Of a DNA stretch of 64,000 bases, positions 47,156-57,804 are shown piece by piece (within the stretch, counting starts at the first letter, position 1; each line of letters starts with the position of its first letter). The translations under genes were made by a program, and so were the position numbers. Under the pieces are notes generated by a model. The model searched no databases. It had not been told where the DNA came from and saw only the letters and a program-made list of their open reading frames with translations. The DNA comes from Paraniabella ginsengisoli (GTDB taxonomy: Bacteria > Bacteroidota > Bacteroidia > Chitinophagales > Chitinophagaceae): the NCBI RefSeq assembly GCF_022513635.1, contig NZ_JAKWBL010000001.1:1674001-1738000 (forward strand), written 5' to 3'.

Positions 47156-49902
47156 ATGTACAGATTTATGCAAAAAGCAACCTTTCTAAGCTGTTTCTTT
47201 TTATGCTGTATTTCCACTACACAAGCTCAGTTCGATGCTTTTCAGCAAAAAATAGAGCGATACGATAGTATCTCCACTTTTGATGGACGTGAGCGCATCT
47301 TTGTTCACTATGATAAACCCCAATATACCGTAAATGATACGCTCTGGATGAAAGGATATATTGTAGCCGGAGCGCTGAACATGGTTAACGACAGTAGCCG
47401 TATTGCTTATGTTGAATTTATTGACGCCAACGGCAACCTGGTAAAACGCATTAGCGCCTTGTGTGGAATCGGGCTTTTTTATAGCAACATCACTTTAGGC
47501 GACCAGTTGTTTGCACAGGGCACGTACACATTAAGGGCTTATACCAACAGGATGAGGAACTTTGGTGATTCGCTTTTTTTGAAAGTTTTATTAAAGTGAT
47601 CGATCCAAAAGCAGCGCTATGGAAAGCGACATTGAACGACCTGAACTTTACGAACAATAAATTATTTATATCTGCAGGATTAAAATCTGAAGATCAGAGC
47701 CCGATAGCAAACAGCAGGGTTGATGTGGCTATGAAGTCTAATAATAAAACGGTTTTCCGGCGCAAGATGGTGACCGATGCCTATGGCAATATTTATATTG
47801 ATACTTTATTGAAAGACCCGAAGGCAACTAAAAACCTAAGGCTTGAAATAACCAACAAAAAGCTGCAATTACAAATTCCGGTTCCTGCACAGCATCAACA
47901 GATCAACCTTCAGTTCTTGCCGGAAGGCGGCAGCTTTATTACAGGCTATAAGCAACGTGTAGGTTTTAAAGCTGTAGATATTTACGGCAAAGGTGCCGAT
48001 GTTAAAGGAATCATTAAAGATAACACTGGCAAAGTGATTGATTCTTTTAGATCAGTTCACAACGGTATGGGTTATGTGTGGCTGCAGCCTGTGGCCGGAC
48101 AAACTTATACGGCGTTGCTTGAAAATGGTTCAACATATCCGTTGCCATTAGTGGAACCAGGTGGTTATTTATTACAGGTAGATCACAATGAAAAAAAGAT
48201 AGTATTGTTATAAATGTAAGATCAACACCTGATCATGTTGGTAAAACATTTTTTATTACAGGTTCTACAAGGGGAAATTGTTATCTGAAGGGAATGCTGA
48301 AAAATAAACCGCAGTATGACATAAAAGTGGCGTCAGAAAATTTTCCAAGTGGTGTTGCAAGGTTCACCATTTATAACGAAGCGGGTATTCCGGTAAATGA
48401 GCAGGCCATATTTGTTTGGCATGATGATGCATTGAAAATGAACCTGCAAACGAATAAGCCAGATTACATTAACAAAGACAGTGTATTGCTATCGCTTTCA
48501 GTAAAGAATAAAAATAATGAGCAAATGCCTGGAAGCTTTTCTATTGCGGTAATTGATACAAGCCAGGTGGAAATAAAAACAGACGCTGAGAATATATTAA
48601 GTTATATGTTGCTTAGCGCAGAGCTAAAAGGTAAAGTTGAAGCGCCCTATTATTACATAAAGCATCCATATAGCGAAGCAACCAAAGCATTGATGTTAAC
48701 GCAGGCCTGGGTACGTTACGTACTTAATGATACTTTAAGAAAATATGATTATGAAAAAGAATTTACCATAAATGGGAAGGTGACCAACTTATTTAATAAA
48801 CCCTCTCCAAACACCAAGGTAACGCTGTTCGGCAGACAGGGACAATATGGTGTTTTTTTAAAGACACGGTCACCGATGCCACCGGTTCTTTTTCCTTTCA
48901 AGATTTTCCTGTCTTTATTACAGATAGCATAAGCACGCTGATCAAAGCAGTAAATAGAAAGGAAAAATCTTTTGGTGTGGGAATTGATGTTATTACTAAA
49001 GAGTATGCTGAACTGCCCGAATCTACTGTGATATACGATCCTAACAGTATCATATTTGATACGGCGGTAAAAAAATCCATTGACAGAAGAACATTGGTGA
49101 TGGAACAGTTAAAAAGAGATGGGCGATACCTGGAGGAGGTTTTTGTAACAGCAAAAGCGCGAATTCCGGATTCGAAAAACTTAAACGAAGATGGTGGAGC
49201 CGATCAAACCATTACACAGGCAGTGCTGGAGCAAACGCCAAAAAAGACCTTGTTCGATCTTTTGCAGGAAAAAGTACCGGGATTTAGGCGGGGAACCCTT
49301 CGAAGAAGTACACAGCAGGATTATTTCATCCATTCAAACAGAGTGCGATTCGTTTTTGATGGAGTCGATTTAAATTTTTTCTTTAATCAGGATGATCAGG
49401 GTCCGAAAATGGATGATGACTATGTTCAATTTGTAAATTCCTATATCAGGTATTATGCAGCAGAAGATGTGAAAGGTATAGAGATTATGAATTCGCCGGC
49501 TTATAACAGTTCCTATAAAAGCCGGTATTTAACTACCGCTGAACAAATAAATGCAAGTCCGGTTACTACAGATTTTTCATTTGTAGAAATTACGACATAT
49601 GGCGGGGTAGGCCCATTTTTAAAAAAATTCCGGGTATGTATTTGTTGAAACCCGCCGCACCCTTTGTTGGCAAACAATTTTACAGTCCGAGATATGCTTC
49701 TCCGGATGAGGAAACTGTTTTTCCCGATTTACGCCAAACTGTTTATTGGAATTCGAATGTCGTTACTGACAAGAAGGGTGAAGCAAAAGTTTCGTTTTAT
49801 ACTTCAGAAAGCAAGGGTAGTTATCTGATCCTTATTCAGGGTACTGATCTAAAAGGAGGTTTTGGAACATTGATGGCGCCGCTTCATATTAATACGCAGT
49901 AA
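47156..49902 (+). CDS. Large exported MG2/carboxypeptidase-regulatory-like protein (four frameshifts)
   Basis: About 915 residues if repaired. A signal peptide (ATFLSCFFLCCISTTQAQ) is followed by an MG2-like domain (RERIFVHYDKPQYTVNDTLW), carboxypeptidase-regulatory-type beta domains (EDQSPIANSRVDVAMKSNNK), a domain NINLQFLPEGGSFITGYKQ-like (seen here as QQINLQFLPEGGSFITG), a plug-like region (EQTPKKTLFDLLQEKVPGF) and a late TSESKGSYLILIQGTDLKG tail. Such proteins in Bacteroidota sit at the cell surface; the role is unknown. Frame breaks: T7 47574-47580, A7 48191-48197, T7 48853-48859, A7 49621-49627; each needs one base. Alternative start at 47168. Confidence 0.8.
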
Positions 49903-49921
49903 GAAATTAATTTGAATTTTA

Positions 49922-50019
49922 TCGTCATTCCGACCGCAGTTTTGCCTCAAGCAAAACAAGCGGAGGAATCTTACAACATGGAGATTGCTCAACTCTACTT
50001 CGTTCCGTTCGCAATGATA
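49922..50019. repeat. Intergenic dyad repeat, 'CGTC..CAATGACG' family, copy 3
   Basis: TCGTCATTCCGACCGCAG, the CCTCAAGCAAAACAAGCGG middle shared with copy 1, and GTTCGCAATGATAA at the end. A partial fourth end (CTCGCAATGACGG) follows near 50070. Confidence 0.75.
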
Positions 50020-50104
50020 ATATTATTATATGTCATCGCTCTATTGATCTCGCAAGGCAAATCATAAACTCGCAATGACGGGCTTAAGTTAATAGCATTC
50101 CCTA

Positions 50105-50476
50105 CTAACCTTTAAAAATAAAATACACTGCAGCTATCAGAAAAATAAATCCTATTAGATGATTGATGCTGAAGTGAAAATTTTCGAAAGCGAGTTTGGA
50201 GAAAATAATAAAAACTACAAGCGTAATAACTTCCTGAATTACTTTTAACTGAAGCAATGAAAACGGCCCGCCGGTTTCAGCAGAACCAATTCTATTGGCC
50301 GGAACCTGAAAACAGTATTCAAAGAACGCAATACCCCAGCTTATTAATATGATGACCCACATTGCTGTTCCGGAGTGGCTGCTGTTTTTGCCAAAAAATT
50401 TTAGATGGCCGTACCAGGCCAGCGTCATAAATGCGTTTGAGAGAAATAATAACCCAATGGTGCTAATTGATTTCAT
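50105..50476 (-). CDS. DUF486 / DMT-family small membrane protein
   Basis: 123 residues with four hydrophobic helices (TIGLLFLSNAFMTLAWYGHL, AMWVIILISWGIAFFEYCF, LKVIQEVITLVVFIIFS, LIGFIFLIAAVYFIF). QVPANRIG and the LKVIQEVITL motif match the DUF486 family, part of the drug/metabolite-transporter superfamily. Function unproven. Single leftward gene. Confidence 0.87.
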   Translation of the reverse strand: MKSISTIGLLFLSNAFMTLAWYGHLKFFGKNSSHSGTAMWVIILISWGIAFFEYCFQVPANRIGSAETGGPFSLLQLKVIQEVITLVVFIIFSKLAFENFHFSINHLIGFIFLIAAVYFIFKG

Positions 50477-50623
50477 GAAGGCAGGTTGAATGATAGTTTA
50501 ATAACTGTTGAACAAAGATTGAATAGCAAACGCCTACGAAGTCCGAAGGGCTTCAATCAAAATTGTCCGGAGTAAATCTCCGGACATTGAAGTTGAATAT
50601 ACGGACTATGAAAAATCACAAAT

Positions 50624-52317
50624 TCACCACACTTCAGCACTATCATCCCCGCGCTTATCTGCTACGGCTTCAAACGTTCCGTCAGGCAAAACTTTTATCA
50701 CTTCAGTTCGTCCAATTTCGCCACGTTCCTGAAGCCGGTAACCCATTTTTTCAAAGACTCAGCAGTTGGTGTTAAAAATTCTTTTTCTATAAATACCTCG
50801 TCTGGCAACCATTGGTGGTGAAACTTCGGCTTGTTAACAGCGTCGCTTGTATTCATCTTAAAATCTATAATATTCACTATGGTTTGAAATACGGATGTTG
50901 GAATAGTAGTGCCCCCTGGCGTACCTACAACTAAAAAAGGATTTTTGTTTTTAAGAACGATTGTTGGTGCCATCGAGCTTAACATTCTTTTGCCCGGCTC
51001 AATCGCATTGGCTTTTCCGCCAACAGCCCCAAAAAGATTGGGTGCACCAGGCTTAGCACTGAAATCATCCATCTCGTCATTCAGCAAAAAGCCTGCGCCG
51101 GCAACAACAGTTTTACTGCCATAATTATTATTTAACGTAGTGGTTACAGAAACTGCATTGCCATCTTTATCAATCACACTCAAGTGTGTGGTTTCTTCAC
51201 TTTCATAGCCCGGCACAACACCTTCAACAACTTGTTTGCTATTGCCTGCTTTTCCCGGCTCATAATCTTTCATTCGGTTCTTTAAATACGCTTCATCCGA
51301 AAGTTCGGCAACAGGCACTTTATAAAAATCGGCGTCACCCATATATTTGGCGCGATCTGCATAAGCCCTTCGTTCAGCTTCTACCATTAGTTGCACCGAT
51401 GCGGGTGTTTGAAAACCCATATCTGCGATTTGATAAGGCTCGATCATTTTCAGCATCTGGTGTAGCAACAAGCCACCGCTGCTGGGCATGGGCATTCCAA
51501 CAACAGTATAATCACGGTAATCAAATATTACCGGTTGCCTGAATTTAGCTTTGTAGTTTTTTAGATCTGTTAATGTTATCAAGCCTTTTCCACGCTGCAT
51601 TTCAGCCACAATCATTTCAGCCGTTTCGCCTTCATAAAATCCTTTTTCACCTCTGTCTCTTATTCTTTTTAAAGTATTGGCAAGTTGTTTTTGAACAAGC
51701 GTTTCGCCTTTTTTCCAGGGTGTTTTTTTAACAAAAACCGGAACTTCAGTATTATATTTTTCAAATGAGTTTTTAGTATAATTAAGCGACCTGGCTTCTG
51801 CAGCGGTAATGGCAAATCCTTTTTCGGCGAGTTCAATAGCCGGTTGAATCAATACTTTCATCGGCAGCTTTGCAAATTGGTGCGATGCAAACAAACCTGC
51901 AACAGTACCCGGCACACCGCAGGACAAATGCCCATAAAGGCTTTTTTCGCTATCAGGGTTTCCGTTTTCATCTAAATACATATCCCGAAAAGCCGCTGCT
52001 GGAGCCATTTCCCGATAATCAAGGGCAACGGGTTTTTTGTTTTTAAATGTTGCAACCATAAAACCGCCACCGCCAATATTGCCTGCACCTGGGTAAACTA
52101 CGGCCAAAGCCCATTGTGTAGCAATGGCTGCATCAAAAGCGTTGCCTCCTTTTTTAAGCATTAATAAACCGGCTTCACTGGCAAGAGCATGAGCCGAAAC
52201 TACGGCGCCGTTTTTACCTTTTCCTTCTTTAGTAATAGAATAATGGAACGCATCGATCTGTGCTTGCGAGAAAAGAGAAATAATGAGTAGTAAGGCCAAA
52301 AAACGAAAGTGCATCAA
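50624..52317 (-). CDS. ggt: Gamma-glutamyltransferase (frameshifted C-terminus)
   Basis: About 563 residues. Cleaves gamma-glutamyl amides such as glutathione, transferring glutamyl to amino acids or water, in the periplasm. Signal peptide (FLALLLIISLFSQAQ), large subunit motifs GGGFMVATFKNKKPVALDYRE-type (YREMAPAAAF) and autocatalytic cleavage site before the conserved threonine in ETTHLSVID. The barrel helix NNNYGSKTVVAGAGFLLN and HHQWLPDEVFIE are family hallmarks. A T6 run (50746-50751, plus strand) lacks one base; its repair continues the frame to MGYRLQERGEIGRTEVIKV and a stop at 50624-50626. Single gene. Confidence 0.93.
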
Positions 52318-52409
52318 TTTTTTTAGAAAGATAGTAACATTCTATGATTTCAGGGTAGACGTATAAAATTGGACAAGAAAAATTGTGTTTACTGAATTCA
52401 GGTTTGATT

Positions 52410-52580
52410 GCCGCAGATTCGCAGATTTTCGCCGAAGGCAAACTCTTATAAATTAATCTGCCAATTTGCGGCTAAACTATGAAAGCAATGCCACGAATAC
52501 ACGAATGATGCACTTTTTGTGCATTCGTGTTACCATTTTAACATCACGTAAATCAATATTTATTAGTGCATTCGTGGCAT
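52410..52580. repeat. Two large dyad repeats
   Basis: GCCGCAGATTCGCAGATT (52410-52427) is mirrored by AATCTGCCAATTTGCGGC (52455-52472). Next, ATGCCACGAATACACGAAT to TTCGTGGCAT (52488-52580) is a longer relative of the repeat at 12506-12554. Both lie in the region between divergent ggt and the GGGP synthase gene. Confidence 0.75.
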
Positions 52581-52659
52581 AAAAAATTATGTATCTGCCC
52601 TGACAAATGCTGGTTTTTTCGAAAAAAAGTGCATTTTTGCAAAAACCTGCCTTGATCTA

Positions 52660-53421
52660 ATGAAGATGAATATTTATAACTCCCTTTTGGAAAAGAAGAG
52701 AAATGCGCAAAAATCCTTTGTCGTGTTAATCGATCCTGATGGAGTAACAGCATCTTCGCTGGAAAAACTCATTCAACTTTCGCTTAAAACCAAAGTAGAT
52801 TACTTTTTTGTTGGCGGTAGCCTCGTTATTTCCAATCATTTAGATGAGGTTGTGCAACAGATTAAAGCAAGTTGTGACATACCAGTTATATTGTTTCCCG
52901 GCAGTCCGTCGCAGGTAAGTAAATATGCGGACGCATTACTATATCTCTCTCTTATTTCAGGTAGAAACCCTGAGTTACTAATTGGCCAGCACGTAGTTTC
53001 TGCACCCTTTGTAAAAAAGAGCGGATTGGAAATCATGCCAACAGGCTACATTGTTGTAGATGGCGGTGCGCCCACAACCGTGTCTTACATAAGCAATGCA
53101 TCGCCCATCCCGGCAGATAAGAATGAAATCGCCATGTGTACGGCACTTGCCGGTGAAATGCTTGGTATGAAACTGATTTACATGGATGCTGGAAGTGGCG
53201 CAAAGACTCCTATCACCGAAAGCATGATACAATCAGTGGCTCAGAATGTAGAAGCTCCTTTAATTATAGGCGGCGGCATTACCGATCCTGAAAAGGCTTA
53301 TCTTAATTGTAAAGCAGGCGCCGATGTTATTGTTATTGGCAATGCCATCGAAAAAGACCCTTCGCTCATTTTGGAAATGAGCCAGGCCATTCACACATCA
53401 TCTGCCAAAGTAAATATTTAA
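52660..53421 (+). CDS. Geranylgeranylglyceryl-phosphate synthase family protein
   Basis: 253 residues. TIM barrel of the GGGP/heptaprenylglyceryl-phosphate synthase family: FVVLIDPDG at the start, FFVGGSLVISN, LFPGSPSQVSKYADALL, TGYIVVDGGAPTTV, YMDAGSGAKTPI and IIGGGITDPEKA. It joins a polyprenyl diphosphate to sn-glycerol-1-phosphate, an ether-lipid reaction best known in archaea but widespread in Bacteroidota. Start at 52660 (MKMNIYNSLL); an in-frame ATG at 52666 is also possible. Single gene. Confidence 0.93.
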   Translation: MKMNIYNSLLEKKRNAQKSFVVLIDPDGVTASSLEKLIQLSLKTKVDYFFVGGSLVISNHLDEVVQQIKASCDIPVILFPGSPSQVSKYADALLYLSLISGRNPELLIGQHVVSAPFVKKSGLEIMPTGYIVVDGGAPTTVSYISNASPIPADKNEIAMCTALAGEMLGMKLIYMDAGSGAKTPITESMIQSVAQNVEAPLIIGGGITDPEKAYLNCKAGADVIVIGNAIEKDPSLILEMSQAIHTSSAKVNI

Positions 53422-53605
53422 TTTTTTTGTAGCCAGCTTTAGTGCTACTATCATCGATATTGCCACGCTCGGTTTATCGTCCCGATTATAAATCGTCAAA
53501 AACAAGTACGATGTGCGTGCCTCAAACGTACATTGTATATCTCACATCGTACATGCCATCAACTTTTCCTTCTCTTTCCTGTTAATCATCTAAATTAAAC
53601 ACATC

Positions 53606-54648
53606 ATGGCTCAGACTATGGAATTAGGAATAGGAATGTTCGGCGATCTGCATATAGATGCCAACGGAAAGCCGCAACCGGCGCAACAACGGCTACAGGA
53701 AATTATTGAGGAAATAAAATTGATGGATCAAACCGGTCTTGACTTTTATGGAATTGGTGAGCATCATCGCCCAGATTATGCGGTGTCTGCTCGGAAATTA
53801 TTTTGGCTGCCGCTTCAACAGTAACTAAAAATATTAAGTTGGGCAGCGCTGTTTCGGTACTAAGTTCTTCCGATCCTGTAAAGTTATATCAAAGCTTTGC
53901 AACGGTTGATCTGATCTCAAACGGCCGCGCTGAATTAATGGCAGGCCGCGGTAGTTTTATTGAGTCTTTTCCGCTTTATGGCCAGGATTTAAAAGATTAT
54001 GATGCATTGTTTGATGAAAAACTGCGCTTATTATTACAAATAAATCAGCAAGATCCGATTTCATGGAAAGGGAAATTCAGGCCTGAACTTAAAAATCAAA
54101 CTATACTTCCACGCGCTTTAAATAATAACCTCAAAATGTGGGTTGCAGTAGGAGGTACACCTGAGTCGGTTGTACGTGCTGCCACTTTAGGTTTGCCGGT
54201 TATGTTTGCAATTATTGGCGGAAGTCCTGTTCAATTCAAACCTTTATTTGAATATTATAAAAATGTTTACCAGCAATCGGGGCACGATATGGACAAATTT
54301 GAAATTGGTGTACATGTTCATGCTTTCTTTGGTGAAGACAGTAATGAAATCGGCGAATACTATTATCCAATTTACTCAGGACAAATGGACAGGATCGGGC
54401 GCTCGCGTGGCTGGCCTGCTTATCAGCGCGCACAATTCGATCGTGGCCGAGGCAAAGGCGGCCATTTAATTATAGGAGACGTAAACGAGTCGGTTGATAA
54501 GATACTGGAATTGCACGAATTATTCGGGCTAACCCGATTTTCAGCACATATGGATGTAGGCGCACCTTCTCATGATAGAATGATGAAATCTATTGAAGTT
54601 TTTGGAACGAAGATAGCACCGAAGGTTAGGGAAGCGTTGAGAATGTAA
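53606..54648 (+). CDS. LLM-class flavin-dependent oxidoreductase (frameshifted)
   Basis: About 347 residues. Luciferase-like monooxygenase fold: [60 protein letters not shown] and RAELMAGRGSFIESFPLYG are the family core. The ORF is split by loss of one C near 53791 (TGCTCGG should be TGCTCCGG); repair joins VSA to PEIILAAASTVTK. It uses FMN to reduce or oxygenate an unknown substrate; many relatives are F420-independent. Single gene. Confidence 0.9.
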
Positions 54649-54779
54649 AATATTAAATGCTGAATTCAATGTAGCATCACGTCAACCATAAGACCTATGC
54701 TTGTTATCATCCTGCGGCATGTGAGGATAATTTCGTTCGAACAAATAAAGGAGCATCGAAGTTCTTGAAACTGGTTAAA

Positions 54780-54963
54780 GGCCGTAGGCCTGTTCAAATG
54801 TTGTAGCTTCGGAATTTATTCCGAAGAAAAATACGGTTAGGTCAACGAGTGCCGTTGGCACGATATATTTTATGAAACGAGCCTACGGCTCTCTATTCTT
54901 CTGTCTCATTTGTGCCAACGAACTAAAGTTCATTGTTACAATATTGAATCGAAGCTACGCTTC
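54780..54963. repeat. Array of six short perfect hairpins
   Basis: GGCCGTAGGCC (54780), CTTCGGAATTTATTCCGAAG (54807), GTGCCGTTGGCAC (54849), GAGCCTACGGCTC (54879), GAACTAAAGTTC (54920), GAAGCTACGCTTC (54951): six stems of 4-8 pairs, most with four- or three-base loops, in 184 bases, plus GTTCGAAC at about 54735. It lies between convergent genes. No coding frame; the stems do not share one sequence, only the design. Confidence 0.7.
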
Positions 54964-55084
54964 TCCCTCGTATTGCTTTTAAAACGGTCGCCTGTAGCAG
55001 GATGACAGATATTATATGATTGACATAACGGTAGAATCTGATTGTGTTTTACCTTCAATATTTATCATTTAATATTCTACATTT

Positions 55085-56366
55085 TCATCTCAACTCACTT
55101 GTATCCACTCTCGTCGGAGTATCTTTTCCTGATATGATGCTTTGCGCACTAATGCCGATTGATTTGATAATCTCTGTCATATTCTTAAGATCCAAAGTAC
55201 TTACTTCGTCGCTTGCCTTATGATAATTAGGTTCGCTATCCATTTTCGATGTAGAAATGGTATGGGCCGGAACCCCGAGCCTGGCAAGCGTTGCGTTGTC
55301 TGATCTGTAAAATAATTGTTGATCAGGGTAGGGGTCTGGGTGAAAAGTAAAGCCGCTTCCTTGCAGGTTTTTTTGTAAAATATCTCCCATACTGGTTTTT
55401 TCGTAACCGGTTATATAAGCTGAATTTTTACCCCATTTGCTATCGGTGCCAATCATTTCGATATTAAACATGGCGATCACTTTTTCAGGTGCTAATTGCT
55501 TGCTGAAGTATTGCGAACCAAAACCACCAACTTCTTCAGCTGTAAAAGCTGCAAAGATCAATGTCCTTTCATTATTATTTGCAGACTTAAAATACTTCGC
55601 CAGTTCCATCACAGCTGTAGTTCCTGATGCGTCGTCATTGGCGCCGTTATAAATGCTATCCCCGTTCTCTGGTTCGCCTATACCAATATGGTCATAATGG
55701 CCAGAAAAGACCACATATTCAGCCTTCAACTTTTTACCAGGCAGTACACCCACAACATTCGACAGTTTACTTTCTTTGATCGTATGTTTTGCTGTAAGCG
55801 AAAAATCTGTTGTATCAACATCGCCTAGAACAAAAACCACACTTGCATTAGTTTTAAAGAAATTTCTTTTTAAAAGAGCAAGCCTGGTAAACCGGTCAGC
55901 AAAACTGTTATCCACTAATACGATCAGGTTTTTATCGCTGGAAGCATATTGCATTGCTTTTGAAAAAGATTATCTCCAACAATAATTTTTTCAATAGTGC
56001 TATTAGCGGAAGTAAAATTCAGATCAGGCGAAGCCGTAAGAACAATGATGTTTTTAGGATCCAATTCTTTACCACCGCTTTTTGCCGATATTGATTTCTG
56101 TGTAGCGCTAACCATCGAAAAAGATTGTAAGAAGCTTTCTTTCGCTAAGGGTTTCAGGCCTGCTTTTTTAAATTCAGAAGCAATAAAATCTGCTGCCTTA
56201 TCAATTTCAGGACTGCCGGTATTTCTCCCTTTCATTTCATCGGAAGCCAGCACGTTGATGGTTTTTGTTACGTCGGTAATGTTTACGGCAATATTTTTTG
56301 TGCATAAGATGTAGCTATGATAAACATAGGTAGGACTACAAATGTTAGTTGTTTTTTTATTCTCAT
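55085..56366 (-). CDS. M28-family zinc peptidase (two frameshifts)
   Basis: About 428 residues. Metallopeptidase M28: the zinc ligands in FSGHYDHIG, NGANDDASGTTAVME and FTAEEVGGFGSQYF, IEMIGTDSK and the late HTISTSKMDSEPNYHKASDE are all present. The true start is ATG 56364-56366, giving the signal peptide MRIKKQLTFVVLPMFIIATS; a T6 run (56294-56299) and an A5 run (55963-55967, plus strand) each lack one base. After repair, a continuous frame reads SYAQKNIAVNITDV and GDNLFSKAMQYASSD. Periplasmic or cell-surface aminopeptidase. Single gene. Confidence 0.88.
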
Positions 56367-56392
56367 TTTTCTTATTGTTCAAATAATTGTAT

Positions 56393-56400
56393 TAATTTTG
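56393..56400 (+). promoter_or_regulatory. Candidate -7 box (TAATTTTG)
   Basis: TAATTTTG fits TAnnTTTG, 62 bases before the antitoxin ATG. No -33 element at standard spacing; weak call. Confidence 0.3.
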
Positions 56401-56462
56401 TTCAAAAAAAACAGTATTAAATTTTAATAAAACGCTTCAATTAGCCATAAAAAAGCAAACAA

Positions 56463-56750
56463 ATGAAAGAGGTTATTATAGCTTATCAGAAACTGCAAAA
56501 GAATCTTACTAAGGTAATTGATAAGAGTGGATTTAAAACGGATTATATCGCAAAGCGTATTGGAATGACGTCTGGAAATTTTTACGTTAAAAAAAGACGT
56601 GGCAGCTGGTCAGACGAAGAGATGCTTAAAATACTTGAGATTATAGAAAATGATGAAACTGAAAATTATTTATTGGGACAGATTATCAGCGAGGTAAGAA
56701 AAGAAGAAGATGGAAATATTGATGAGTTAATGGCCGTACTGAAGGCGTAA
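56463..56750 (+). CDS. Helix-turn-helix antitoxin
   Basis: 95 residues. A helix-turn-helix (KTDYIAKRIGMTSGNFYVKKRRG) occupies residues 25-50, and the C-terminal acidic helix (EDGNIDELMAVLKA) likely binds the toxin. It precedes the toxin gene by two bases (TAA then TT ATG), typical of a type-II antitoxin-first operon. Probably autoregulates the pair. Confidence 0.7.
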   Translation: MKEVIIAYQKLQKNLTKVIDKSGFKTDYIAKRIGMTSGNFYVKKRRGSWSDEEMLKILEIIENDETENYLLGQIISEVRKEEDGNIDELMAVLKA

Positions 56751-56752
56751 TT

Positions 56753-57019
56753 ATGCAAGTAATTCCAAAGAAATTATTTATTAAAGAAGTGGAAAATATT
56801 CCAAAATCTTATAGGGATAAGATACTGAAAATGATAATGCTTATGCAAGAAGCTAAAGAACTTAATGAAATTACATTTCTTGAAAAACTATCTGGTTACA
56901 AAACTTACTACAAAATACGGATTGGCTATTTAAGAGTTGGCGTTGAAATTGATTTAGAGCATACAATTCATTTAATAACTTGTAAAAAGAGAGGAGATAT
57001 CTATAAGCATTTTCCATAA
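56753..57019 (+). CDS. RelE/ParE-type toxin
   Basis: 88 residues. Basic, compact: FLEKLSGYKTYYKIRIGYLRVGVEI, then DLEHTIHLITCKKRGDIYKHFP. The YKIRIGxxRVGxEI strand and the C-terminal KRGDIYKHFP end resemble the RelE/ParE and HigB folds, in which the C-terminal basic residues contact mRNA. Which target it attacks cannot be told. Confidence 0.75.
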   Translation: MQVIPKKLFIKEVENIPKSYRDKILKMIMLMQEAKELNEITFLEKLSGYKTYYKIRIGYLRVGVEIDLEHTIHLITCKKRGDIYKHFP

Positions 57020-57066
57020 CTTTTTTAAGACGCAACCTTCAATATATTTGGCTTGAAGAAGCATTA

Positions 57067-57795
57067 TCAAAAACTCATTTTTTCTTTAAACTTAACCGTT
57101 TGCCTGCGGCTGATTTCAATCTTTTCTCCGCCCTTCAACTCAACTAATAAACCATTGTTGAAATACGGTTCAATTTTTTCAACCATCCGCAAATTGATGA
57201 TATGTTTGCGATTAGCCCTGAAAAATGTTTTAGGATCAAGCCTTTCTTCTAAAGCGTTTAATGATTTCAAAATAAGTGGTTTGTGGCCGTTAAAGAAAAC
57301 TTTAGCATAGTTTCCAATACTTTCAAAAAGGCGAACTTCATTAAGTTTTATAAACCAACATCTGTCTCCATCCTTTACAAAAACCTGGCTTTGCTCTGTA
57401 AGTAAGTCATTGTTAATAAAAGCTTCATCTGATTTTATCTCTTTATTTTCTAGAGTATTTATTTTCTTTATAGCTGCTTCAAGACGTTTGGGTTCGATAG
57501 GTTTTAGCAAATAGTCCAATGCGTTCACTTCGAAAGCTCTAAGTGCATATTCGTCAAAAGCTGTTGTAAAAATTACTTTCGGTATAAATTCCAATTCGGA
57601 AAGCATATCAAATCCGGTTTTGCCTGGCATTTGTATGTCAAGAAATATCAGGTCGGGTTGATGACTGTTTATTTTTTCGATTGCTTCATTAGCGTTCGAT
57701 GCTTCATCAACTACTTCGATATCAGAAATATGTCTTAACATTTTATTGAGCTCAGCACGCGCAAGACGTTCATCATCAACAATAATTGTTCTCAT
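57067..57795 (-). CDS. LytTR-family response regulator
   Basis: 242 residues. Receiver domain (VDDERLARAELNKML, LIFLDIQMPGKTGFDM with phospho-acceptor Asp55, FTTAFDEYALRAF, LLKPIEPKRL) and LytTR DNA-binding domain (FFRANRKHIINLRMVEKIEP, GEKIEISRRQTVKFKEK). It pairs with the LytS-type kinase that starts upstream; the genes are nine bases apart on the minus strand. Confidence 0.95.
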   Translation of the reverse strand: MRTIIVDDERLARAELNKMLRHISDIEVVDEASNANEAIEKINSHQPDLIFLDIQMPGKTGFDMLSELEFIPKVIFTTAFDEYALRAFEVNALDYLLKPIEPKRLEAAIKKINTLENKEIKSDEAFINNDLLTEQSQVFVKDGDRCWFIKLNEVRLFESIGNYAKVFFNGHKPLILKSLNALEERLDPKTFFRANRKHIINLRMVEKIEPYFNNGLLVELKGGEKIEISRRQTVKFKEKMSF

Positions 57796-57804
57796 GTAAA
57801 ATAG

